A stretch of 26,802 bases of DNA. It comes from Bacteroidales bacterium UBA5833 (lineage in GTDB: Bacteria; Bacteroidota; Bacteroidia; Bacteroidales; Lentimicrobiaceae). The position numbers and the translations under genes are program-made. The notes under the pieces were generated by a model, which saw only the letters and a list, made by a program, of their open reading frames with translations, was not told the DNA's origin and ran no database searches. Position 1 is the first letter of the stretch; every line of letters starts with the position of its first letter. Location of the stretch: NCBI GenBank assembly GCA_002433025.1, contig DJGZ01000023.1, positions 1 through 26,802 on the forward strand. Reading direction: 5' to 3'. Positions 7,222 through 15,559 of the stretch are shown in pieces.

Positions 7222-8730
7222 TCAGACTTTCCGGTACAACCGGAAGTACTGGTTTCGCCAGATCAGTTCGATTTCCCTCCGGTTCGTTCTGATATAGTTC
7301 TCCAGCGCCGGATCGGGCAATTCCGAATACAGCAGGAAATGGGTCGGGCCTATAGCCTCAAATTGTTTATAGACTTCCACGGGGGTGCTTTCGGGCAGGT
7401 GTGCCATGCTGTTGCGCCCGGTAAACCGCGCCAGCGCTCTTGGCTTGATAAAAACGATCAGGGCATCTTCGGGCGTGATGGCACTGATCTGCTCAAAGGC
7501 ATTCTGCGCATGCACGGCATAAGGGCCTTCCTGGATTTCCGCCGTACGCTCCTGCAATTCCTTTAATGCCGGCATATACGTTACCAGCATCATCGCAGCC
7601 GCCAGGACTGACAGCACAATTCCGCCCCTGCCGGGATCCATGACACCGACCGCCGTGGCAATATAATAAAGTATCAGGGGCGCGAGGGGTAGCAGGAATC
7701 TGAATCCGGAGTTGTGGTAGGGATAGACCAGCAACAGTCCGAGGTACGCAAGCATCACCCATTCCGCTATGCCGGGGCCACGCCTCAGGGCAACGATCAG
7801 CCCGGTAAGGGTAAAGGTGACCGCCGCGGAGCCGGCAATAAAACCAAACCAGAAAATCCGTGAATCTATACTGATAAAAAACATACGCAACACCTCAGTA
7901 TAAGTGTAGAGATTCATGGCAACGGTTTCCGACAGGCTCCCCAGCGAGAAAGTATTCAGATAGGAAGATGCGCCGGAAGCCCCGCGCATAAAAATCAGGT
8001 TCAGGAGCAGCACAATGCCCAAGGCAGCTCCAATGGACAGGGCGGGATCTGCCGCAGATTTCCACAGGTTCTTTATTGCTCTTTTATCGAGGAGCGCCAT
8101 TGTCAGTTGCCAGCCTGTGTACATTACCAGTCCGGCCGCAAGGGCGAATCCTGCCGTTTTCACCGAAACTGCGACCCCTGTGATCACACCTGCATGCAGC
8201 CATTTCCGACGGAATGAAAGCTGCTGCAGGTCCGGAATCATTGTCAGAAACAATACAAACAGGAATGCGAAGGGGATATCGGCCATTACCTCGGCTTTCA
8301 GCTCCAACACATAAGGGTTGTAATACACCATCAGGCTGAGGGCAAGCGCCGGGATCAGTCCGAAATACCTTTTCAGAAAGAGGACGGTAAGCAGGGCAGT
8401 CGCCAGAAGGATTACAGAAATAAGATAATTGTAAGGCGGAATATAATTGCCGTATTTGCCCGTTATGGCTGAAATCATTAACGGAAATCCCGGCGGGTAG
8501 GCTTTCGGGCCCAGGCTTGGGTAAAATTCGTTGTAAACATAGCCGGTCTGAAGCATGGGATGGAAACGGGCGATATTTTCGGCCTGGGCAAGGTATTGGG
8601 CAAAATCATCGCCCCAGTCGTGGTCGGCCCGGATATTCAGGAAAAGCAGCGGCAGGAACAACAGCAGGGCAATGGCCGCCGCAACGGATTGCCTGTTAAA
8701 AAGAGCCTGTAGTTTCAATCCTGATCTCAT
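7222..8730 (-). CDS. GT-C-like polytopic membrane glycosyltransferase (family 39/83-like)
   Basis: The 502-residue protein has roughly ten hydrophobic segments. The first (about residues 15-33) is followed by the acidic loop DHDWGDDFAQY (36-46), with the aspartates expected of lipid-phosphosugar-using GT-C enzymes. Next comes the motif AYPPGFPLM (77-85) seen in ArnT/PMT-like proteins. A later cytoplasmic or periplasmic tail (last ~100 residues) carries FIKPRALARFTGR. Such proteins transfer a sugar from a polyprenyl-phosphate donor to an acceptor on the outer face of the inner membrane; donor and acceptor are unknown. I chose ATG at 8730 because a longer in-frame start at 8832 would read through the pfp terminator, and a perfect TAnnTTTG box lies 22 bases upstream of 8730. 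It stands alone rather than in a sugar-biosynthesis cluster. Confidence 0.75.
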   Translation of the reverse strand: MRSGLKLQALFNRQSVAAAIALLLFLPLLFLNIRADHDWGDDFAQYLAQAENIARFHPMLQTGYVYNEFYPSLGPKAYPPGFPLMISAITGKYGNYIPPYNYLISVILLATALLTVLFLKRYFGLIPALALSLMVYYNPYVLELKAEVMADIPFAFLFVLFLTMIPDLQQLSFRRKWLHAGVITGVAVSVKTAGFALAAGLVMYTGWQLTMALLDKRAIKNLWKSAADPALSIGAALGIVLLLNLIFMRGASGASSYLNTFSLGSLSETVAMNLYTYTEVLRMFFISIDSRIFWFGFIAGSAAVTFTLTGLIVALRRGPGIAEWVMLAYLGLLLVYPYHNSGFRFLLPLAPLILYYIATAVGVMDPGRGGIVLSVLAAAMMLVTYMPALKELQERTAEIQEGPYAVHAQNAFEQISAITPEDALIVFIKPRALARFTGRNSMAHLPESTPVEVYKQFEAIGPTHFLLYSELPDPALENYIRTNRREIELIWRNQYFRLYRKV

Positions 8731-8752
8731 GATACCGGATTTAATGCAAAAA

Positions 8753-8760
8753 CAAAGGTA
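8753..8760 (-). promoter_or_regulatory. -7 promoter box of the GT-C-like gene
   Basis: TACCTTTG on the minus strand matches TAnnTTTG. It lies between the pfp terminator and the ATG at 8730, which supports that start codon. Confidence 0.55.
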
Positions 8761-8783
8761 ATGAAACCTGTGTGAACTGAAAA

Positions 8784-8821
8784 CCGGCGGGGCGCAATTA
8801 CTCATCATCGCGCCCCGCCGG
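8784..8821 (-). terminator. Intrinsic terminator of pfp
   Basis: A perfect 12-bp GC-rich stem (8784-8795 with 8810-8821, loop of 14 bases) is followed on the minus strand by TTTTC. It lies 20 bases past the pfp stop and insulates the downstream membrane-protein gene. Confidence 0.85.
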
Positions 8822-8841
8822 AATATAGTCACAACTATGTT

Positions 8842-10059
8842 TTACCAGTTCAGGATCTTCCTGAAGTCATAATTTTCGGGATCGGAAACATATTTCCGGG
8901 CGGCCTCGTAATCGGCCGGCTCAATGTACTGCAGACTGTCTTCAAACACCATTTTCGACTTCTGCCCATCCATATTCACCAGGCGGGGCTTCACTTTGCC
9001 GTTTTCGTCTTCCACGTCCTTCAGGTAAAGGGGCGTGATGTCGCCGTTGGGGCCGCTTACCACCATACAACTGGTCAGGCCCTGGTCGAAGAGGTGCTTC
9101 ACGCCTATGCCCATCAGGGCACAGTAGAGCATATCGAAAGCGATGGGCTGCACGCAGCGTACCTCGTAACCGATTTCTACCGGACGGCTTTTCACGTTCA
9201 GTTTCAGTTCCTTCGTTTTTTTCTGCAGGAGTTCGTTGAAGATATGCGCCTTGCTTACATTGCCCAGTTCCGGGTGCCCGTGGTCGTCGAAGGTAAAATG
9301 AATGCCCGAAGAGGTGATTTCATCGTCGGTCATAAAGTGGAAGACCCCCTCGCTGATGATGGCGACGCCGTAGCTGATGCCCAGGATTTTACGCTTGATC
9401 ATGGAGGATATCACCAGCCTGAGGATGCGGTCGAAGGTAACTTCGGCCTTGTTGAACATTTCAGGAATGATGATCATGGGATAATGGCAGGCAGCGCCAA
9501 TGCCGAAGGCCAGGTGGCCGGCTTCGCGGCCCATGGCCGAAACCACAAACCAGTTGCCGCTGGTGCGCGCATCTTCATAAACGGTGGTTGCCAGCCGCAC
9601 CCCTTCCTGTTTGGCACTCTGGTAGCCGAAGGTAGGAATACCGTCGGGCAGGGGCAGGTCGTTGTCGATGGTTTTCGGAACGTGGATGTTCTGAATCTTC
9701 ACGTTATTGGCGGCAAGGAATTTCGATATGCGGTTGGCGGTGGAAGCGGTATCGTCGCCACCGATGGTGACCAGCAGCTTCACATTGTTGCTGACGAAAA
9801 AATCCGTATTGAAATCAGCATCTTTGGGTTTGTGCCGGCTCATAATCAGGAATGATCCGCCCTGGTTGTGGATGCGGTCGGCCATCTCAAAATCGATGTC
9901 GATGGTTTTCGGACTTCCTGTAAACAGGGTCTTGTATCCTTCGTGCAAACCGATGATGCGGTAGCCATCCTTCAGAAAAACCTTGGCCACCGAGGCAATT
10001 ACTGAGTTGATTCCGGGTGCGGGGCCGCCGCCTGCCAGTATGGCAATTGATCCTTTCAT
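8842..10059 (-). CDS. pfp: Pyrophosphate-dependent 6-phosphofructokinase
   Basis: The 405-residue enzyme has the phosphofructokinase fold with ILAGGGPAPGINS (7-19), TIGGDDTAST (98-107) and PKTIDNDLPLP (128-138). The second aspartate of GGDD (instead of GGDG) and the lysine of PKTIDND (instead of PGTIDND) are the established markers of PPi rather than ATP as phosphoryl donor. It would interconvert fructose 6-phosphate and fructose 1,6-bisphosphate reversibly in the cytoplasm. MGREAGHLAFGIG (about 176-188) and PEMF (about 199-202) fit the substrate-binding region. The gene is monocistronic: a -7 box lies upstream and a strong terminator downstream. Fructose-1,6-bisphosphatase and glucose-6-phosphate isomerase lie within 9 kb. 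Donor specificity is inferred from these two residues and is well supported for the family. Confidence 0.93.
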   Translation of the reverse strand: MKGSIAILAGGGPAPGINSVIASVAKVFLKDGYRIIGLHEGYKTLFTGSPKTIDIDFEMADRIHNQGGSFLIMSRHKPKDADFNTDFFVSNNVKLLVTIGGDDTASTANRISKFLAANNVKIQNIHVPKTIDNDLPLPDGIPTFGYQSAKQEGVRLATTVYEDARTSGNWFVVSAMGREAGHLAFGIGAACHYPMIIIPEMFNKAEVTFDRILRLVISSMIKRKILGISYGVAIISEGVFHFMTDDEITSSGIHFTFDDHGHPELGNVSKAHIFNELLQKKTKELKLNVKSRPVEIGYEVRCVQPIAFDMLYCALMGIGVKHLFDQGLTSCMVVSGPNGDITPLYLKDVEDENGKVKPRLVNMDGQKSKMVFEDSLQYIEPADYEAARKYVSDPENYDFRKILNW

Positions 10060-10114
10060 ATTAATGCCGGGTTATATTTTACAGATTAGTTTATGCCTCT
10101 GATGCAGGCAGGCG

Positions 10115-10122
10115 CAAATTTA
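10115..10122 (-). promoter_or_regulatory. -7 promoter box of pfp
   Basis: TAAATTTG on the minus strand matches TAnnTTTG, about 55 bases before the pfp ATG. No clear -33 element is seen. Confidence 0.5.
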
Positions 10123-10258
10123 GGAAGATTTGTGGTTTTATTTCCGGAATCATTTACCGTTTGGTCAGCAATCGCATGACCGCGGGGGTAATTCGTTATT
10201 AGATGTGCCGGAGTTAAAGATGTACCTGGTAATATGTAATGTATTTATAAAATAGTTT

Positions 10259-10308
10259 CACAGAGATGCACAGAGATTCACAGAGAAGGCGCAGAGATTC
10301 AAAGAGGG
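10259..10308. repeat. Imperfect ~10-bp tandem repeat (CACAGAGATK type)
   Basis: Units cacagagatg, cacagagatt and cacagagaag, followed by more diverged gcagagattc and aaagaggg, run head to tail. About 25 bases later the sequence cagtgttacaccgtgatacc looks like a degenerate complement-type partner. It lies in the non-coding stretch 10060-10734 between pfp and the decayed toxin-antitoxin pair. Confidence 0.6.
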
Positions 10309-10417
10309 TTGTATTCTTCTCAGTGTTACACCGTGATACCTCGGTAAGTTCTGTGTAATTGTTTATTTTACAAGGATCCAACGAGTACCATTTTGAGAGA
10401 TAAACCTTTAACCTGTA

Positions 10418-10570
10418 AGGATTATTATTTTCTGATAAATATTTGGTTTTTAATGACCTGGTAGTAATCCCGATGGGAAAACCCAGCGCATCATTTAACG
10501 AAAAACCCTAAATATCCTGAATCCTTGAGACTATCCTGAAAGAAATGTATTGATCCAACAATAGCTTCAT
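10418..10570 (-). pseudogene. Decayed DUF5615 (PIN-like) toxin gene
   Basis: From ATG at 10570 the frame reads MKLLLDQYISFRIVSRIQDI and stops at TAG (10508-10510). The opening is that of DUF5615 PIN-like nucleases, whose members start MKLLxDQNISxR. Past the stop the same frame continues with GFSLNDA, then GFPIGITTRSLKTKYLSEN, which resembles the middle and C-terminal parts of the family. The intervening catalytic middle, with the acidic D-A-D motif, is missing. The gene therefore carries a stop and a large internal deletion. Its ATG overlaps the stop of the DUF433 remnant in ATGA, the usual toxin-antitoxin layout. Confidence 0.7.
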
Positions 10571-10725
10571 TCCAAAACCTGAAGTTTACGCTCCCTGTCG
10601 GAAGCAAACAGTAAGCATGCCCTGATGTCTTCCTTTGTCAACTCAGGGTAACCGGCCAGAATATTTTCGAATGACATGCCTGATCCCGTGAGGGATTGAC
10701 TTTTTGCGACAGCTTCTGTCAGAAA
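10567..10725 (-). pseudogene. Truncated DUF433 antitoxin remnant
   Basis: The frame reads GMSFENILAGYPELTKEDI and then RACLLFASDRERKLQVLE before TGA at 10567-10569. This is the characteristic C-terminal half of DUF433 (VapB-like) antitoxins. The expected N-terminal half (typically IxGTRI and the DNA-binding part) is absent: upstream in frame there is only unrelated sequence to a TAG near 10738. A 37-residue piece from ATG at 10677 could in principle be made but would lack the DNA-binding half. Confidence 0.68.
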
Positions 10726-10734
10726 GGGTGAAGG

Positions 10735-12027
10735 CTATTGTCTGGGCTTCAGGTAGCGGTTATACAACAGCAGCCCGATGATGGTGGCGACGCCTATCAT
10801 ACTGAAGATAAACCACAGCAGCCCGGGGCGTCCCATACCGTCGACAAATTTCACATAAAGCGTGGCGCCGAGTATGCCGCCAATGCCGCTGCCGATGACT
10901 CCGTAAAGGAAGGAGTAGCCCAGGTAAAGCGCCTTTTTGTCGGGCGGGGCAATCAGTCCGATGTAGGAGATAAATTTCGGGTGGGCGGTCATCTCGCCAA
11001 TGGAAAATATGATCAGTCCGGCAACAAATACCCAGGCATAGGTACTGATGGCCAGTATTCCCATTCCCAGCGTCCCCAGCGCGATTCCTGTGATCATGGT
11101 GGGCAGGGCGGGAGTTTTCTTAACAATGGAAGAGACCAGTAGCTGCAACGCGATAATGGCCCCCGCATTGACCACCGTTACATGCTCGGCTTCAAACTTC
11201 CAGGACGGGTTGCTGACAAACAGCCCCAGAAACCTGTTGATGGCATTGTTTACCGGCGTCATGTCCATGTAATCGGTCAGGTACCAGAGTATGGTATCGA
11301 ACATCTGGAAATAGAGAATCCAGAAACCGCTGTAAATCACGATCATCAGCACAAAGCGATAATCCTTCAGTACCAGCAGAATGCCTTTCAGCACTTCCGC
11401 GAGGGGTTTGGTGCTGGCCGGGCGGGGCGGTTCTTTGTAAACGAACAGGTTGAGCAGCAGCATGGAGCCGGTGCCCACGGCAGCCATAATGAAAATATAA
11501 TTCCATCCTATCCCTTTCAGGAAAGGTACCAGAATAAGCGGGAAAATAAATGCCCCCAGGTTAATCGACCAGTAAAAAATGCCGAATCCCAGGCCTGAAT
11601 TGTTTTCGTCGGTAACGCGGGCGATGGTCCCCGAAATCACCGGTTTAAAGAACCCGGCCCCGATGGCCATCAGGATCAGGCTCATAAATACAAGTACATA
11701 GGAGGAGGAGAGGCTGGTAAAAAAGTAGCCGGCGCTCATCACCGTAAAGGCCATCATCAGCGTGCGGCGGTAACCGAAGCGGTCGGCCAGCGCCCCCGAA
11801 AGTATGGGCAGCAGGTACAGCAGCGGCGTAATGGTGCTTTTGATTACCCCCACGCCTTCCTTGCTGAAACCCAGCCCGCCATCGCCCACCGAGGTGACGA
11901 GGTAAACCGAAAGTACCGACATCACACCGTAGTAGGAGCCTCTTTCAAAAAACTCCATCACGATCGCTGTCCAGAAATTACGCGGGAAGGACTTGAAACC
12001 CGATTTGTTCGCAGGGGTGCTGTTCAT
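10735..12027 (-). CDS. POT/PTR2-family proton-coupled oligopeptide transporter
   Basis: The 430-residue MFS protein has about twelve hydrophobic segments. Near the N-terminus lies MEFFERGSYYGVMSVLSVYL, which contains the ExxER-x-YYG signature used for proton coupling in peptide transporters. ADRFGYRRT (about 80-88) is the MFS loop, and GFFKPVISGTIARV (about 125-138) is the PTR2 signature. It is expected to import di- or tripeptides, or related peptidomimetic substrates, across the inner membrane. It is a little shorter than typical bacterial members (about 460-500), mainly at loops and the C-terminus. ATG at 12027 follows a -7 box. The gene is flanked downstream by a dead toxin-antitoxin pair and upstream by lysC on the same strand. 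Confidence 0.88.
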   Translation of the reverse strand: MNSTPANKSGFKSFPRNFWTAIVMEFFERGSYYGVMSVLSVYLVTSVGDGGLGFSKEGVGVIKSTITPLLYLLPILSGALADRFGYRRTLMMAFTVMSAGYFFTSLSSSYVLVFMSLILMAIGAGFFKPVISGTIARVTDENNSGLGFGIFYWSINLGAFIFPLILVPFLKGIGWNYIFIMAAVGTGSMLLLNLFVYKEPPRPASTKPLAEVLKGILLVLKDYRFVLMIVIYSGFWILYFQMFDTILWYLTDYMDMTPVNNAINRFLGLFVSNPSWKFEAEHVTVVNAGAIIALQLLVSSIVKKTPALPTMITGIALGTLGMGILAISTYAWVFVAGLIIFSIGEMTAHPKFISYIGLIAPPDKKALYLGYSFLYGVIGSGIGGILGATLYVKFVDGMGRPGLLWFIFSMIGVATIIGLLLYNRYLKPRQ

Positions 12028-12049
12028 GCCTGAAAATTTGAGTGATGCG

Positions 12050-12057
12050 CAAAAATA
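12050..12057 (-). promoter_or_regulatory. -7 promoter box of the POT transporter
   Basis: TATTTTTG on the minus strand matches TAnnTTTG, 22 bases before the ATG at 12027, implying a short leader. Confidence 0.55.
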
Positions 12058-12325
12058 GGAATTTGCCGTTAATATTCAACGGCATGCAGATTGCTGGGTG
12101 AAGCCGGGGTTCATCTAAGGTCAGGTTTTTGCAGGCCACCAAAACACGGAAACACAAAAAATCGCTGGTATCTTTATACAGCCGGGAAACTGGGTTCCTG
12201 TCCGGTCAGTTAAGTTTTGAATCAGAAATGTCCGGAAAGAGTTTAAAAAGTCCGGGAAACCCGGCATTCAACTTATGGACCAGCAGGGTGCCTCAGATTG
12301 GCAATACGGAAGCCTGCGGTTTTTT

Positions 12326-13597
12326 TTATTTTGATTTTTGGGATTCAACCACCAGCTGTACCGTAAGCCGGCTTTTCTGCTCCAGCAGCACCGGACGTTT
12401 GTTCACGATTTTATCGGTGATCTTTTTGTTGTAGTAACGAATGGTGATCAGTTCAAGGCCGCGGTTGTACTTTACCCTGAAGTCGCCGCTGAGGGCCTTG
12501 AAGAGCCGGTTCAGCTTGTCGGGATGGTCGTCGATACAGATGGAAAAACTGATGGCTGAGTTCTGCATCAGGTTGATGCGGATGCCCATGTGCGAAAGCA
12601 GTCCGAAAATGGTGTACAGCCCGTCTTCGGCGATAAATGAAAAGTCGTTGGGCGAGACGGAGACCAGCACCTGTTCTTTTTTTACAATATAGCAGGGGGT
12701 ATTCAGCGGCTGATCTTCGAAACTATGGATCAGGGTTCCTATTTCCTCCGGTTTTTCAAAGGACTTCACGTACAGCGGAATATTCTTGTTCTGCAACGGC
12801 TGAATGGTTTTCGGATGTATGACCGAAGCCCCGAAATAAGCCAGCTCGATGGCGTCGCGGTAAGAGATGCGGTTGAGCAGCACGGTGTCGTCGAAGTAAC
12901 GGGGGTCGGCATTCAGTACGCCGGGTACATCCTTCCAGATAATCATTTCGCCGGCATCGAGGGCATAGGCAAAGATGGCCGCACTGAAGTCGGATCCTTC
13001 CCGGCCCAGCGTTACCGGGTGGCCGTTGGCACTGCTGCCGATAAATCCCTGGGTGATGGTAACCGGGGCAAACTGTTCAGGGTTGGATTCATCGAAGGCT
13101 GCACGGATTTTCCCGGAAGTTTCTTCCCAGCTCACGCGGGCGTTGCGGTAGGCCTCGTTGGTAATCAGCACCTTGCGGGCATCAAGTTCCTGATTGGTCA
13201 AGCCGCTGAGGTTGAGGTAATCGCTCACAATGGCGGTTGACATCATCTCCCCGTTTGAAACCACCAGGTCGTAGGCAGCATCGTAAAGGGCCGGAGGAGC
13301 CGACTGCAGCAGTTGCCTGATTTCGCGGATAATCAGCTTAAGCTGCTTTGAACCTGCACCGTCTAGCGCTTTTGAGATCTCCATATGAAATGTTTCAATT
13401 TCATTAAGGAGGGTAATGGCTGCCATATCCTGTTTAACCCAGGCATCCGCCACTGCTTCAAGTGCGTTGGTCGTTTTACCCATTGCAGACAGGACAACAC
13501 ACAGCTTTTCACCGTTGTAACGAGAAAGAATCTCCCTGACATTTTTGACTGAAGCAGCATCTTTTACGGATGCACCGCCAAATTTGAATACTTTCAT
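12326..13597 (-). CDS. lysC: Aspartate kinase
   Basis: The 423-residue enzyme phosphorylates L-aspartate, the first step to lysine, threonine, methionine and diaminopimelate. The amino-acid kinase domain begins MKVFKFGGASVKDA (KFGGAS where KFGGTS is the general consensus, common in Bacteroidetes). It continues with VVLSAMGKTTNALE, VSNGEMMSTAI, TITQGFIGS, TLGREGSDFSAAIFA and the aspartate-binding region. Two ACT domains follow (from about residue 300), with LLSHMGIRINLMQNSAISFSI cut here as SHMGIRINLMQNSAIS. It is the monofunctional form without a homoserine dehydrogenase fusion. The ACT pair suggests feedback control, but the effector cannot be predicted. It has its own -7 box and no visible partner genes. 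The stop lies in a T-rich stretch. Confidence 0.94.
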   Translation of the reverse strand: MKVFKFGGASVKDAASVKNVREILSRYNGEKLCVVLSAMGKTTNALEAVADAWVKQDMAAITLLNEIETFHMEISKALDGAGSKQLKLIIREIRQLLQSAPPALYDAAYDLVVSNGEMMSTAIVSDYLNLSGLTNQELDARKVLITNEAYRNARVSWEETSGKIRAAFDESNPEQFAPVTITQGFIGSSANGHPVTLGREGSDFSAAIFAYALDAGEMIIWKDVPGVLNADPRYFDDTVLLNRISYRDAIELAYFGASVIHPKTIQPLQNKNIPLYVKSFEKPEEIGTLIHSFEDQPLNTPCYIVKKEQVLVSVSPNDFSFIAEDGLYTIFGLLSHMGIRINLMQNSAISFSICIDDHPDKLNRLFKALSGDFRVKYNRGLELITIRYYNKKITDKIVNKRPVLLEQKSRLTVQLVVESQKSK

Positions 13598-13616
13598 ACA
13601 CCAAGGTTTGATGACG

Positions 13617-13624
13617 CAAAAGTA
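13617..13624 (-). promoter_or_regulatory. -7 promoter box of lysC
   Basis: TACTTTTG on the minus strand matches TAnnTTTG, 19 bases before the lysC ATG. Confidence 0.55.
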
Positions 13625-13774
13625 CTTAATTTGTGAGGATGAAGGATAAAATCCATGCCTGATTCAGGATCGGAAAGTCCTGAAAATACATTTGTCATAG
13701 CTGGTGATAGTTTATTTCTTAACTTCCGTTATTGCAAAGCAGGCATTTTAGAGACGATTGCAAACAGATTATTG

Positions 13775-13782
13775 TAATTTTG
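13775..13782 (+). promoter_or_regulatory. -7 promoter box of fbp
   Basis: TAATTTTG matches TAnnTTTG, 22 bases before the fbp ATG. It is divergent from the lysC promoter within the same 207-base spacer. Confidence 0.55.
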
Positions 13783-13804
13783 AAAACTTCAAAAAGCGTC
13801 AGAT

Positions 13805-14800
13805 ATGAAGACCCTTGTCCAGTTTATTTCCGAAAAACAGGCTGATTTTCCTTATGCTACCGGTGAGTTTACGCGATTGCTCAACGACATCGGTATTGCC
13901 GCCAAACTGGTGAACCGGGAAATCAACAAGGCCGGACTGGCCGATATCAACGGGTATTTCGGGCAGCAGAATGTGCAGGGCGAGGATCAGAAGAAGCTGG
14001 ATGTGTTTGCCAACGATTGTTTTCTGACGGCCATGCGGCACGGCGGAATGGTTTGTGCCGTTGCTTCTGAAGAGAATGATGAGTTATATACCTACGACAA
14101 TGCCTTTTCGCAGAAGGGGAAGTACGTAGTGGCCATGGATCCGCTCGATGGTTCGTCCAACATAGAGGTAAATGTGCCCATTGGTACCATCTTCTCCATT
14201 TACCGTCGCAAAAGCGAGTCGGGTCGCGGAACCGTGGAGGACCTTCTGCAACCGGGCAACCGGCAGATTGCGGCCGGATATATTATTTACGGCTCATCCA
14301 CCATGCTGGTTTACACCACCGGGCATGGCGTGAATGGCTTTACGCTGGACCCTTCGGTGGGGCTTTTCCTGCTTTCGCATCCCGAAATGACCATCCCGGA
14401 AGGAGGGAATATTTATTCCATCAACGAAGCCAACTACATCTATTTTCACGAAGGGGTCAAGCAATATATCAAATACTGCCAGCAGGACAACCCGGCTACG
14501 CTCCGGCCATACACCACGCGTTACATAGGCTCCCTGGTCTCCGATTTTCACCGTAACCTGATCCGGGGCGGAATTTACATTTACCCCGGCACGCTGAAGA
14601 ATCCTAACGGAAAACTGAGGCTGCTGTATGAATGCAACCCAATTGCATTTCTGGCTGAGCAGGCGGGTGGCAAAGCCTCAACCGGGTATGAACGCATCCT
14701 CGATATCCAGCCCGGAAGCCTGCATCAGCGGGTGCCATTTTTTGTCGGAACGCGCCATATGGTAGAAAAGGCGGAAGAATTTATGAAAAATTATTCCTGA
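13805..14800 (+). CDS. fbp: Class 1 fructose-1,6-bisphosphatase
   Basis: The 331-residue phosphatase hydrolyses fructose 1,6-bisphosphate to fructose 6-phosphate in gluconeogenesis. Metal- and substrate-binding motifs are in order: GEDQKKLDVFAND (59-71), SEENDE (88-93), MDPLDGSSNIEVNVPIGTIF (111-130), and late GGIYIYPGTLKNPNGKLRLL and YECNPIAFLAEQAGG. This is the full class I set. The length matches E. coli Fbp. It stands alone on the plus strand with its own -7 box and converges with the response-regulator gene, with 16 bases between stops. The allosteric AMP site in the N-terminal helix region (TGEFTRLL) is compatible with the family but regulation cannot be judged. Confidence 0.96.
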   Translation: MKTLVQFISEKQADFPYATGEFTRLLNDIGIAAKLVNREINKAGLADINGYFGQQNVQGEDQKKLDVFANDCFLTAMRHGGMVCAVASEENDELYTYDNAFSQKGKYVVAMDPLDGSSNIEVNVPIGTIFSIYRRKSESGRGTVEDLLQPGNRQIAAGYIIYGSSTMLVYTTGHGVNGFTLDPSVGLFLLSHPEMTIPEGGNIYSINEANYIYFHEGVKQYIKYCQQDNPATLRPYTTRYIGSLVSDFHRNLIRGGIYIYPGTLKNPNGKLRLLYECNPIAFLAEQAGGKASTGYERILDIQPGSLHQRVPFFVGTRHMVEKAEEFMKNYS

Positions 14801-14816
14801 TACCGGGCAGCAGCAA

Positions 14817-15509
14817 CTATTCTTTTACAACGAGTTTAAATCCGATTCCGTGAACATTGATCAGTTCAACGTTGTCGTCGCCTTTCAGGTATTTGCGTAA
14901 TTTGGCAATGTACACATCCATGCTTCTGGCGTTGAAATAGCTGTCGTCCTGCCATATTTTGTTCAATGCGTAACTACGGTCAAGCACCTCATTGATATTT
15001 TCGCACAAAAGCCTGAGCAGCTCATTCTCCTTTGAGGTAAGCCGGTGTTCCTGCCCGTCGCGGGTGAGCACCTGCCTGTTGTAGTCAAGGGTAAAGGAGC
15101 CGATGCTGAAGATTTTACCCCCCTGGGTGCTGTATCCGGCACGCCTGAGAATTGCTTCGATGCGCAGCAGCAGTTCTTCCATGCTGAAGGGCTTGGTGAG
15201 GTAATCGTCGGCCCCGGCCTGAAACCCTTTCAGCTTGTCCTCTTCCAGAGATTTTGCCGTAAGGAATAAAATCGGGATATTCCGGTCAACCTGCCTGATT
15301 TCACGGGCAAGCGTGAATCCGTCTTTTACCGGCATCATTACATCCACGATGCAGAAATCAAACTGCTCTTTTGAAAAAAGTTCAAAGGCCTCCTGCCCGT
15401 TCACCACCAGACGGGTGGCATATCCTTTGGCATCCAGGTATGATTTGAGGATATTGCCCAGGTTACGGTCATCCTCGGCCAGCAAAATCCTTGTTTTTTC
15501 CTTTTCCAT
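14817..15509 (-). CDS. rprY: OmpR-family response regulator, RprY-like
   Basis: The 230-residue protein has a receiver domain with the acidic pocket AEDD (11-14), phospho-acceptor D56 in CIVDVMMP, a conserved T/S region FLTAKS and the lysine of YLTKPF. A winged-helix trans_reg_C domain follows (LTSKENELLRLLCENINEVL, then SMDVYIAKLRKYL and GIGFKLV). In Bacteroides and Porphyromonas the closest named pair is RprX/RprY, linked to stress and sodium responses. The gene lies 50 bases after the kinase gene with no promoter box in the gap, so the two are probably one transcript. The symbol is by resemblance; targets are unknown. Confidence 0.88.
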   Translation of the reverse strand: MEKEKTRILLAEDDRNLGNILKSYLDAKGYATRLVVNGQEAFELFSKEQFDFCIVDVMMPVKDGFTLAREIRQVDRNIPILFLTAKSLEEDKLKGFQAGADDYLTKPFSMEELLLRIEAILRRAGYSTQGGKIFSIGSFTLDYNRQVLTRDGQEHRLTSKENELLRLLCENINEVLDRSYALNKIWQDDSYFNARSMDVYIAKLRKYLKGDDNVELINVHGIGFKLVVKE

Positions 15510-15559
15510 TGCTCTTCACACTTTTTTAGTAACTGATTTTAAAGGAATAAGATCCCTGT

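Noticed and set aside
7205..7250. Terminator between recO and the GT-C-like gene
   Set aside because: A small stem (ttccggt with accggaa) exists, but it lies inside the end of the membrane-protein gene and has no T-run on either side.
9094..9855. A 253-codon plus-strand open frame
   Set aside because: It lies entirely antisense to pfp and reads as a low-information shadow frame caused by codon bias.
10259..10308. CRISPR-like array
   Set aside because: Units of about 10 bases are contiguous with no spacers, and no cas gene is present. It is a simple tandem repeat.
12028..12434. Possible small plus-strand gene between the POT gene and lysC
   Set aside because: The frame runs antisense into lysC and its translation is unlike a protein. 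The 298-base spacer holds only the POT -7 box and T-rich sequence.
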